This document shows positions 1 through 7,371 of a stretch of DNA of 64,000 bases, one piece after another; positions within the stretch are counted from its first letter, which is position 1; the number at the start of each line of letters is the position of its first letter. A program made the translations under genes and the position numbers. Source of the DNA: Acinetobacter courvalinii. GTDB lineage: Bacteria; Pseudomonadota; Gammaproteobacteria; Pseudomonadales; Moraxellaceae. The DNA is taken from the NCBI RefSeq assembly GCF_014635545.1, contig NZ_BMDA01000004.1, positions 62,001-126,000 on the forward strand. Direction: 5' to 3'. The notes below the pieces were generated by a model. It was not told where the DNA came from. It worked only from the letters and a program-made list of their open reading frames with translations, and did not search any database.

Positions 1-173
1 CAGGACTACAGGAGTGCCGAAGTAAAGAACGGATGGTGATATTGTTTCGTGGTCTGACATAAAAGTATACTCGTGATGGTTGATCTTTTTTGTATATTAC
101 TAACCGTCCAAAAAGCATGCTTCGGTGTAGACCGAACTATTCAGCCGTTACGGTTTCCATGAAGAGGTTCATG

Positions 174-887
174 ATGTCAAATGCTGATGCAGGAAATACT
201 ATTGCAGAGATTGCCAGCTTGGTTGGTGATACATCTAGGGCAAAGATTCTGACAGCGTTAATGAGTGGAATGGCACTTACAGCGGGAGAGTTAGCAGATC
301 ATGCTGATATTACTGCACAAACGGCAAGTGGGCATTTAGCTAAGCTAACTGAGGCAATGCTAATTTCACTTGTTAAACAAGGTAGGCATCGCTACTACAA
401 ACTGGCAAATCCTCAAGTAGCGCAAATGTTGCAAGCATTGATGTGCGTTGCAGCCCCTGAGGTGAAATTAAAATTTAAGGTTGGCCCCAAGGATGAAAGT
501 CTACGTATAGCGCGTACTTGTTATGATCATATTGCTGGAAAGCTTGGCGTGGCTTTAGTAGATGCTTTTAGTATTCAGGGTTATATTTTACTTCAAGATG
601 ATGCTTTTTCAGTTACTCCAGCTGGTATAGAGTTTTTTGCAGACTTTGGTATTAACTTAATAACAGACTGTTCAACAAAACAGTTCATATGCCGTACTTG
701 CCTAGATTGGAGTGAGCGACGTCCGCATATTGCAGGCCAATTGGGAGTAAGACTTTTAGAATGTTTGATTGAGATGAAATGGTTGGTACGAATGCCTGAC
801 AGCCGAGCACTCAGCATTACATCTAAGGGCCAAAAAGAGCTTCACGATAGATTTCATCTTAAACAAAACTGGTGGCAAGAGTCTTAA
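174..887 (+). CDS. ArsR-family winged-helix transcriptional regulator
   Basis: The product is a 237-aa DNA-binding regulator. The N-terminal part (about residues 10-75) reads as an ArsR winged helix: a stretch on resetting after 'DTSRAKILTAL', then a recognition segment around 'ITAQTASGHLAKLTEAML' and a wing with 'GRHRYYKL'. The C-terminal half is an extension with CRTCLDWSERRPH, seen in a subgroup of these regulators, and may sense a ligand or metal. I chose the ATG at 174 because GAAGAGG lies 6-7 bases upstream; the frame stays open back to 90, so a longer form cannot be excluded. The gene is outside the transposon and ends about 95 bp before the terminator. The target genes are not visible. 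Confidence 0.75.
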   Translation: MSNADAGNTIAEIASLVGDTSRAKILTALMSGMALTAGELADHADITAQTASGHLAKLTEAMLISLVKQGRHRYYKLANPQVAQMLQALMCVAAPEVKLKFKVGPKDESLRIARTCYDHIAGKLGVALVDAFSIQGYILLQDDAFSVTPAGIEFFADFGINLITDCSTKQFICRTCLDWSERRPHIAGQLGVRLLECLIEMKWLVRMPDSRALSITSKGQKELHDRFHLKQNWWQES

Positions 888-980
888 CTGTTTTTATTCA
901 GTTCTGGGAAATATTGGAACATAAAAATCATTTCATCTATTGATTTTATTGATTGAATGTATTTTTAAGGCTATATAATA

Positions 981-1006
981 AAAAACCGCCATTTAGGCGG
1001 TTTTTT
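981..1006. terminator. rho-independent terminator, probably the original nrdB terminator
   Basis: The hairpin AAAACCGCC-atttA-GGCGGTTTT is flanked by an A-run and a T-run, so it can work in both directions. Removing the transposon would place it about 20 bp after the nrdB stop codon. It probably ended the nrdB transcript as well as the ArsR gene before the insertion. Confidence 0.85.
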
Positions 1007-1014
1007 ATTCGCTG

Positions 1015-1019
1015 TTAAT
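1015..1019. repeat. target site duplication, left copy (TTAAT)
   Basis: TTAAT directly abuts the left terminal inverted repeat, and the same five bases abut the right end at 15365-15369. A 5-bp duplication is the expected product of Tn7-family transposition. Confidence 0.85.
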
Positions 1020-1153
1020 CGTTGAACGACACATCAGTTGTCATTTTCCAATACAACTAATCAATACTTTAGTATGTTTAACGACATTGGATGACATCTC
1101 TCAGCGACACAATAGCTGTCATTTTTCACTTAAAACGACATAACAGCTGTCAT
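1020..1153 (+). repeat. transposon left end: terminal repeat and three TnsB-type sites
   Basis: Three 19-bp sites of the form RCGACAnnnnAGnTGTCAT lie at 1026-1044, 1104-1122 and 1135-1153. The first belongs to the 25-bp terminal repeat, and a degenerate partial copy starts near 1081. The wide spacing between the first and second sites is like the left end of Tn7. Confidence 0.85.
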
Positions 1154-1173
1154 TTTAAGGATAGATGCCAAGA

Positions 1174-1518
1174 TCACTCATCTAATGACTGTTGATTGAA
1201 CTCAGTGAGAATCTCAAGAATCTCTTTATGTGAAACGATATTTGCATTATAGAAGGCATATGTATTATCGCCAGGTGCTCCACCTGCTGAAGTACCAATA
1301 GTTCGTAGTTCTATGCTATTGATTTTTTGTGGGTAATAAAATTCAAAGAGCTTTTTGAAATCTTCATTTGAAGCGGCATTGTATGTGGGTCGCAGAAAGC
1401 TTAATTCAGTTTCAAGCATATATCCTTTAGATGATAGCTCCTCAACTAGTTCTTCAAAATTTAATGATCCATTTCTAGAATGATAAATAAGCGTATATTT
1501 AGGAAATGAATAACTCAT
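1174..1518 (-). CDS. hypothetical protein (transposon cargo)
   Basis: The product is a 114-aa soluble, mildly acidic protein that I do not recognise. A GAGG motif 7-8 bases before the ATG supports the start. There is no signal peptide, membrane segment or familiar motif; the sequence looks like a compact alpha/beta domain, with alternating strands such as YTLIYH and SIELRTI. It sits between the left-end TnsB sites and the dead AraC fragment, and its stop is only about 20 bp from the innermost TnsB site. It is cargo by position. Its role is unknown. Confidence 0.55.
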   Translation of the reverse strand: MSYSFPKYTLIYHSRNGSLNFEELVEELSSKGYMLETELSFLRPTYNAASNEDFKKLFEFYYPQKINSIELRTIGTSAGGAPGDNTYAFYNANIVSHKEILEILTEFNQQSLDE

Positions 1519-1640
1519 CTTATTAGCCTCAAAATTTTTTCAGTGATTGGATGATTGGAAAGTATCGTGTTTTTAAAGCATAAATTTTTTATATAGAATA
1601 TGATTTGTTCAAATCAGGGTAAACATCAAAAGAATATTGA

Positions 1641-1657
1641 ACGACTAATTGTGTCGT
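1641..1657. promoter_or_regulatory. palindrome ACGAC-N7-GTCGT, copy 1
   Basis: This 17-bp dyad has the same arms and spacing as a second copy at 4012-4028. It lies about 120 bp upstream of the 1174-1518 gene, and bases 1638-1645 also resemble the terminal repeat (TTGAACGAC). It could be an operator for a cargo regulator or a decayed end site. Confidence 0.35.
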
Positions 1658-1702
1658 CTATTTTTAGAAATAGTATTTTAATAAGTTAAAGGTTAGATAC
1701 TC

Positions 1703-1948
1703 ATGAACTCTCTCTTCTATATCCAATATCAAAAGCAACTTAGATTACAGGAAGCACGCTAGTTTTTATTCTCTGGTGAACATCCTGCATCGGATGTAGC
1801 CTTTGTCGTAGGTTATGAAAGTGCATCACAATTTAACCGAGATTATCGATGATAATTTGGTGCGACGCCTGTGTGTGATGTGCGCGAGATACAGCCAGAT
1901 AATTGCCAATTCTTAAATACATCACACAGTTTAAAAAAGCCTAGTTAA
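1703..1948 (+). pseudogene. remnant of an AraC-family regulator (C-terminal HTH)
   Basis: Read in one frame, the stretch gives LQEAR-stop-FLFSGEHPASDVAF, then VVGYESASQFNRDYR, two stops, and FGATPVCDVREI. This is the second helix-turn-helix of an AraC/XylS regulator, including the typical 'VGYESASQFNRDYRR.FG..P' signature. Stops fall at 1760, 1850 and 1853, and the N-terminal ligand domain is missing. The frame is otherwise intact, so the decay is recent or partial. It cannot make a working regulator and is probably debris picked up with the cargo. Confidence 0.8.
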
Positions 1949-1983
1949 TATAGGCCCATAAAAGAGCCACTCTTTTAAAACTA

Positions 1984-3924
1984 TTAGAATTCAGAATACC
2001 TTTCAATAGAATTAGTATAATCATAGAAGCTCATGAAAGGTTGTAAGGCTGAATAGATTTCTTCTTTCTGTTGATGAGTCAACCAATCATCTGTATCACG
2101 GATTGCTTCAAGCATAGCTCGAAATATTAGTTCAATTTCATTGTTATTCATTAGGAAACTCTCTACTTCTATTTTTTTATTAAGATAATCAATTAATTCA
2201 TTGATGTTACTGCAATCCCTGCTCCCGAAACTCAATTTGGAATTAAGGTAAGGGAAATATCCTCGGCCATGACGAATTAAAGAAATTAGTGCACGATATA
2301 ATTGCGATATTTCTTTTTTATCAAAATATGCACGATTACTTTCTGAACAGATATAAAAATACTGTAATCTAGAAATGACATCGATTAATTCCAATTCTCT
2401 AAAATGATTAAAGTCAAGAAGAGCTTTTTTTCTGATATCTCTAAAAGGTTTATATCTGTCCCAATATGATTTTGTTTTATTTGTAACGGACTTACTTCTA
2501 ATAATTTTTACCAAAGGACCTGTTAGTTGCTTCTCAATTTGCCAGTCAATGACTTTTGGGATTAGCTTTTCTGTGATCCAAGTGTATGCCTTTTCACATG
2601 ACCACCAATCCTTATCAGAGATAGTGTCATTATGGTTGTAGGGTTTTTGCCAAACTAGAGTTATTTCATTTGAAAAGTTGATACCATCTATATTGTGAGC
2701 AAAAAAAGTTCCATGAAATCCAGTATTTAATTCTTTTGTGTTTCTAGGGCTATGTACCTGTAAATAGGCATGATGGGCATAAAAAATATGCCAGTCTGAA
2801 TCACCTTTATCAATATCATGTGCATGTATAAATTCTTGGATTTGGTCCCACATCTCTGTATCAATAGCACAGAGACCTATCTGTATTTCATTCTTATATT
2901 TAGATATAAATGGAAAATATTTGGCACTCCATAGTTTTTCAATATTTTCAAAAGCAGTTATATAGTAATGGGTCAATATATCAGCTGCTTTTGAAATTTC
3001 CTCTACAGCTTCTAATGGTAAGTGAAATCTACAATTTTTAAAGTCAATAATATGTTGATCCTCTTTTTGATAAACTCCACCTTGATAAAAAGGGCGGTAC
3101 TTGGAATTGATGGGTTGACCATCGTTACCTAAGAAGTTTTTAAGAAGCCATTTATTATCCAGTGTTATTATAGTTCCATGAGTATCATGCGCAGTGATTG
3201 TAATTGCTGCCGACCCAAAATAGTTTGTAGTAGGTAAAATTGCAGAAATTTCTACCCATTTATTCTTATATGTAAAATGATTTCCATGAATATATTTGCT
3301 TTCCAAACTTTCTGGATTAACAAATGAATGATCTAATAAACTTTCTCCAAGATCTCTGATCTTAGGATCTTGATTTAACAAGGCTTTATGTAGATTTTCT
3401 ATAAAGTTTACTTTAGCCATCCATTTACATTCGAACATGTCAGAAATAGCGGTAGGAAAGTACTTTTTTATAAGATCTGGATGCGATTGGCATTTGCGAG
3501 TAAGATCTATTCCTGTCCATGTTTCTAATTCAATATCATAATTTTTTTTAAATATATCTTGGTAATCTCGAATTTTTTTCTCAATATTCATAGGTATTGA
3601 ATCTTGAGAAAATATCAATAGATAAGTTTTTATATTCCTTTTAATTTCATTTTCTTTTATGAATTTGTTAAGAGTTTCTTTCAATTCTGTAGAATTGTAA
3701 TTTTTCCAGCATTTACATTCTATTGCAATAAGTCCAAAAGATTCATCTCTATATTTTGCACAAATATCAATTCCTTCTTGTTGCCGTCCTTTCCCTAAAA
3801 TATGATGGACATCTATAAAGGTTGGATCTCTCTTTAGTATTTCGGTACATAATATCTCGAATTTTTGTGATTCAAGTTCCGAGAATGGCAGTGTTGGGGT
3901 TCCAATAGGTAAAATGTCTTTCAT
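1984..3924 (-). CDS. large protein with N-terminal PD-(D/E)XK nuclease domain
   Basis: This is a 646-aa cargo protein. The first ~165 residues look like a restriction-endonuclease fold of the Mrr/PD-(D/E)XK type: a helix with E23, then GRQQEGIDI with D53, then AIECKCW with E69 and K71, the expected D...ExK metal site. The remaining ~480 residues have no motif I recognise, are rich in W, Y, H and K, and may sense or bind a trigger; no P-loop is visible. Such nuclease-plus-unknown proteins are common in defence cargo, so a DNA-cleaving defence role is likely but inferred. It stands alone on its strand with an AT-rich promoter region containing a palindrome. A DNA methyltransferase sits at the other end of the element, but there is no evidence that the two are partners. 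Confidence 0.7.
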   Translation of the reverse strand: MKDILPIGTPTLPFSELESQKFEILCTEILKRDPTFIDVHHILGKGRQQEGIDICAKYRDESFGLIAIECKCWKNYNSTELKETLNKFIKENEIKRNIKTYLLIFSQDSIPMNIEKKIRDYQDIFKKNYDIELETWTGIDLTRKCQSHPDLIKKYFPTAISDMFECKWMAKVNFIENLHKALLNQDPKIRDLGESLLDHSFVNPESLESKYIHGNHFTYKNKWVEISAILPTTNYFGSAAITITAHDTHGTIITLDNKWLLKNFLGNDGQPINSKYRPFYQGGVYQKEDQHIIDFKNCRFHLPLEAVEEISKAADILTHYYITAFENIEKLWSAKYFPFISKYKNEIQIGLCAIDTEMWDQIQEFIHAHDIDKGDSDWHIFYAHHAYLQVHSPRNTKELNTGFHGTFFAHNIDGINFSNEITLVWQKPYNHNDTISDKDWWSCEKAYTWITEKLIPKVIDWQIEKQLTGPLVKIIRSKSVTNKTKSYWDRYKPFRDIRKKALLDFNHFRELELIDVISRLQYFYICSESNRAYFDKKEISQLYRALISLIRHGRGYFPYLNSKLSFGSRDCSNINELIDYLNKKIEVESFLMNNNEIELIFRAMLEAIRDTDDWLTHQQKEEIYSALQPFMSFYDYTNSIERYSEF

Positions 3925-4011
3925 GAGTGATTACAGTAGTGTCAGTTGATGGCTAAGGTGAGTTAAGGTTAAAAAAAGATTATTAGCAATGAAATAGAAA
4001 AATGCTGGTTT

Positions 4012-4028
4012 ACGACAAAACATGTCGT
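4012..4028. promoter_or_regulatory. palindrome ACGAC-N7-GTCGT, copy 2
   Basis: The dyad lies about 90 bp before the start of the 646-aa nuclease-domain protein and has the same arms and spacing as 1641-1657. The two copies bracket the AraC remnant and the nuclease gene. It may be an operator. Confidence 0.35.
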
Positions 4029-4212
4029 TTTGTTAATTTATATTTATTTGTTAAAACAACTTAAAATGTTTTAATAAAAATTAAATTTAAAGCATATTGT
4101 GGTTAGACTATAAGAGAGTTGTAGGTGAGTTTCAAAAAATGGGATATGCAATTGATGGATATTCCCAAAAGGCCTCTTAAAGTATTGTCTAAAAATTCAA
4201 AGAGATAAGCAT

Positions 4213-4401
4213 ATGAGTACTGTTTTTGACCCTATTGTGTCTGAATTTGATAGTTCCGACCATGAAGCTGAATACAACGCATGGTTCAAAGCTAAAGTTG
4301 AAGCATCACAAGCAGATCCACGCCCTACAATTCCACATGATGAAGTAGTCGCACGACTAAAAAAACGTCGTGAGGAACGAGAGGTTAACTCTGAACATTG
4401 A
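4213..4401 (+). CDS. orphan antitoxin-like 'stability determinant' protein
   Basis: The product is a 62-aa acidic protein. Its order 'SPIVSEFxxxxxxxxYxxWFxAKVxxxxxDPRPxIPHDEV' is the pattern I know from small antitoxins annotated as stability determinants (RelB/StbD-like), usually followed at once by a ParE/RelE toxin. Here FDPIVSEF, YNAWFKAKV and PRPTIPHDEVVARL are all present. No toxin frame follows: the gene runs tail-to-tail into tnsD within 30 bp. It may be an anti-addiction relic, a trans-acting antitoxin, or a survivor of a deleted toxin. A purine-rich AAAGAGA lies about 8 bases before the ATG. Confidence 0.65.
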   Translation: MSTVFDPIVSEFDSSDHEAEYNAWFKAKVEASQADPRPTIPHDEVVARLKKRREEREVNSEH

Positions 4402-4407
4402 ACAAAA

Positions 4408-4436
4408 ATATCTGATTTTTATAATATATCAGATCA
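4408..4436. terminator. possible hairpin terminator between antitoxin and tnsD
   Basis: ATCTGAT and ATCAGAT arms surround an 11-base AT loop. On the minus strand the stem is followed by ATTTTTG. It overlaps the tnsD stop codon and could end the tns operon; the stem is weak. Confidence 0.4.
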
Positions 4437-6420
4437 CATTATCGTCATTATTTTGCTGTTTAAGTAATTTTAATACATCTTCTCTTCGATATAAATTTAA
4501 GGAATTTGATTCGCCAAAAGATATGGAATCAATTTTTCCTTGAGCTTTGAGATTAATGATGTGAGTGCGGTGCATACCCAAAAGCTTACTAGCTTCGATA
4601 GCTGTCATATATTCTTTTTGAAGAGCTTTTACTTGGTCTATATCCTCCGTCTTTACAAACTTCCAGTACACAAAATCATGCAGTTTTAGGTAGCCTGTTT
4701 TAATCCAATTAATATGTAACCAATTGATTGCACATCCTAATTCTTTTGCTGCATCCTCTAGAGCAATAAAGTCTTGACGATTGAGCTTTTCTATCAAAAT
4801 AGATACAGAAGCTTTTTCTACTCTAATAACTGAGTGGCAGTGTTCATCTTTTTTTAAGATACCCTTTTGAACAAGTACAGTTACTTTTGATGGGCTGATA
4901 TGTAATTTCGAACTTGTATGTCTTAATGAAAAATATAAAGTCGGATCTGATTCATAATGAACCATTTTTAATCTTTTTTTTGAGGGACGACCTGTATATG
5001 TTTCATAAATTTTGAGGTCATTGATCATTTCGGTGGTAATGTATTCAATATCAGTTTGTTGATAAAGGTTTGTTCTCAATCCATCAATGTGAGGACCTCC
5101 TACAGGCTCAATGCCAAAATGCTTTAGCTTATCGGCTAGATTTGTAGAATTAACATTCAGCTGGCGAGCTAAGGTTCCAACAGAAATATATTTTTTGCTA
5201 AATTCTTCTATGATTTCTGGTGGTGCTACATTTTTTACGTGTCCATCCACTTTCTTTTTATCAAGTTTTAACCAACCTTTGACACCAAGGTCTCGAACTA
5301 TTTCCTTATGAATTTGTAATTGGCCTGCAATTTCTGGAAGTGTGAGAAGATCGCCTTTTGGGACATCTTGTACACGTGAAGATAGTAAAGGTACTTTATG
5401 TGATTCGTCTAACAGGAGCCGTTCAATATCAATACTACTAATATTTATAAACCCTCTAGCATTTTTTATGGGGGCTAATTTTTCTTTTTGAATTAAGGTT
5501 TTCAATCTAGTATAGGAAATATCTAGAATGGTCCTTGTTTGATCCAAAGAAAAAAGCTGTTTTAGATGATTTGTTGCTGGTTGATCAACATGATTGCAAT
5601 CGGCCAATATAGAATTTGCATATTCACGTAGTATTGAACTTTGTTTTTTCAAATACACTGCCTGAATTTGAGGATGGGCTTTAGATACTCTTGAATTAAT
5701 GATATGGATTAGTGTTTTCTTCGATTGTTCAGGGTTTGTTAAGTATTCATATGCCATTTGAATGCGTTGATGATCGGCATCGATATTATTAGATTTCCAA
5801 TCAAACTTTTCTAAAGCTAACCAATAATCTGATAGTTGATTAATAATTTTTTGATCACCATGGTATATGGTATCCATGAACCACTGTACTGCCTCATAAT
5901 TCTTTGAATAAGTTGGTAATATTCTTAAGTCTTGTTCACAATCGAGACAAAAATTAATTCTATTTCGACTGATATTGAGAGCTTTTTTACATTTTGGACA
6001 GCAATCATATAACTGTGTGCCATGTTTCAAACACACAGTGTAAGGGCGCAGTAACCAATGACGTCTCCAATAAGATTGTTCACTTAAACATTTAGGGCAG
6101 AAAGCAAGAACATCTTTTCGAAAGAAGCTGTGCTTTAAAATAATTTTAGAATATTTTCTTGGCATAGCTTGAGTAGAGCCACTTAGTGCAAATGCTAGTG
6201 ATGTATATTCATCAGATAAGCCTAGTAACTGAAGTAGTTTTCTAAATCGCTTTTGATGAGTTACATGACTACTGAGTGTTGTGGCAGGACTGCTTGACTG
6301 AATTTTACAAAGAGAATAAACACTAGAAAATCCATTGGCTTCGGCAGCTCTAATTAAAAGACTGGCCGCACTTTCATCTGGATAGGGGATAGGTTTAATT
6401 AATAAAGAATAAGAATTCAT
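4429..6420 (-). CDS. tnsD: TniQ/TnsD-family target-selection protein with serial HTH modules
   Basis: The 663-aa product should choose the insertion site and recruit TnsC. Residues 1-170 form the TniQ domain, with the opening PIPYPDESAASLLIRAA and zinc-type ligands C108/C111, C130/H133, C141/C144 and C158/C161. From about residue 287 on I count six repeated MerR/AlpA-like winged-helix units, near 287-337, 357-411, 411-463, 494-546, 550-600 and 604-655; the last has TAIEASKLLGMHRTHIINLKAQGKI. Tn7 TnsD, which reads glmS, is about 510 aa, so this is long. The start overlaps the tnsC stop by 4 bp. With the element sitting just after nrdB, the inferred target is the 3' end of nrdB. An alternative is a TniQ that works with a separate, unseen targeting factor. 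Confidence 0.88.
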   Translation of the reverse strand: MNSYSLLIKPIPYPDESAASLLIRAAEANGFSSVYSLCKIQSSSPATTLSSHVTHQKRFRKLLQLLGLSDEYTSLAFALSGSTQAMPRKYSKIILKHSFFRKDVLAFCPKCLSEQSYWRRHWLLRPYTVCLKHGTQLYDCCPKCKKALNISRNRINFCLDCEQDLRILPTYSKNYEAVQWFMDTIYHGDQKIINQLSDYWLALEKFDWKSNNIDADHQRIQMAYEYLTNPEQSKKTLIHIINSRVSKAHPQIQAVYLKKQSSILREYANSILADCNHVDQPATNHLKQLFSLDQTRTILDISYTRLKTLIQKEKLAPIKNARGFINISSIDIERLLLDESHKVPLLSSRVQDVPKGDLLTLPEIAGQLQIHKEIVRDLGVKGWLKLDKKKVDGHVKNVAPPEIIEEFSKKYISVGTLARQLNVNSTNLADKLKHFGIEPVGGPHIDGLRTNLYQQTDIEYITTEMINDLKIYETYTGRPSKKRLKMVHYESDPTLYFSLRHTSSKLHISPSKVTVLVQKGILKKDEHCHSVIRVEKASVSILIEKLNRQDFIALEDAAKELGCAINWLHINWIKTGYLKLHDFVYWKFVKTEDIDQVKALQKEYMTAIEASKLLGMHRTHIINLKAQGKIDSISFGESNSLNLYRREDVLKLLKQQNNDDNVI

Positions 6421-7370
6421 AGAGCAATCCTCATCTGACTCGCCAAAATATTACGTGACATCTTGAAAGGATCACTTTTGGTCAAACTGACTTTAGCTGT
6501 CGTTCCCTGTAACCATGCGCTGCTGAAATCATGAGTTGTAGTGATTTCTCGATTATCTTTAAGGGCAAATAGCACACTATCTTTGATAAGTGTCATGATA
6601 AAGGCTGGATTGCCAGCAGTGGCAGCATAAAGTTGTGTAGTTATTAAGGGCGAGTTTAGACTTTGATCAAACGTGACTTTACATCTAGTTTTGATTTGAT
6701 TTTCCACTTCAGCAAGAAATGGAAACATCGAGCCGTATGATGTAGATGAACCTAGTGTCAGAGCATGCAAGGGATAGTGATATTGAAATCGTCGAGTTAG
6801 CTGTGAATCCATTTCTAATAAGGGAACAAACTGTGATAGACCAACCAAGCAGAAGCTAATTTGTGTTTCATTAACGATTGATTTAATCCAATCGCACACC
6901 ACAATATTTAATTTAGTAGTAGTTTTTTGAAAACGGAATAGGTGATGAAATTCATCTAGAAAAACCAGTTTGGTTTCACATTGGCGCAGTAAATGACACA
7001 GTCGCAATGAGATTTGAGTCGTATTTCCAGATGCTGGGTTAGGATCTCCTAGTTCCTTGAGTAGCATACTGGCCACTGATTTGACTGATGCTGGAGATGG
7101 AACCTGAGCATAAAATGCTGGAATAATAGTTTTTTCATAACCCTCAACGATAGTTGTATAAGATGGCATTTGTTTGATAATGGCTCTACAAAGCAAAGTC
7201 TTACCATGACCACCGTCAGCGTGTAAAATACTACCAATCGGCTCTTGGTAGGTCTGACTTTTTTGCATACATTCAGTGATGCCATGAAATGCGTGATTAA
7301 ATTCTGGATGGCGTACAATAAAGCGATTAATGTGAGCAACTCGTTCAAGAATAGATATTGAATGATTCAT
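6417..7370 (-). CDS. tnsC: TnsC/TniB-type AAA+ ATPase transposition regulator
   Basis: This protein links target selection (TnsD) to the TnsAB transposase. The Walker A segment is ADGGHGKT (residues 51-58 from the chosen start), with Ala at the usual first Gly, and Walker B is LVFLDEFHHL (135-144), typical of the TniB family. I chose the ATG at 7370 (317 aa) because GGAG sits 7 bases upstream and the ATG follows the tnsB stop by one base. A longer frame starting at 7406 would overlap tnsB by 35 bp without a better ribosome site. It overlaps tnsD by 4 bp, which points to coupled translation. Confidence 0.9.
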   Translation of the reverse strand: MNHSISILERVAHINRFIVRHPEFNHAFHGITECMQKSQTYQEPIGSILHADGGHGKTLLCRAIIKQMPSYTTIVEGYEKTIIPAFYAQVPSPASVKSVASMLLKELGDPNPASGNTTQISLRLCHLLRQCETKLVFLDEFHHLFRFQKTTTKLNIVVCDWIKSIVNETQISFCLVGLSQFVPLLEMDSQLTRRFQYHYPLHALTLGSSTSYGSMFPFLAEVENQIKTRCKVTFDQSLNSPLITTQLYAATAGNPAFIMTLIKDSVLFALKDNREITTTHDFSSAWLQGTTAKVSLTKSDPFKMSRNILASQMRIAL

Positions 7371-7371
7371 C

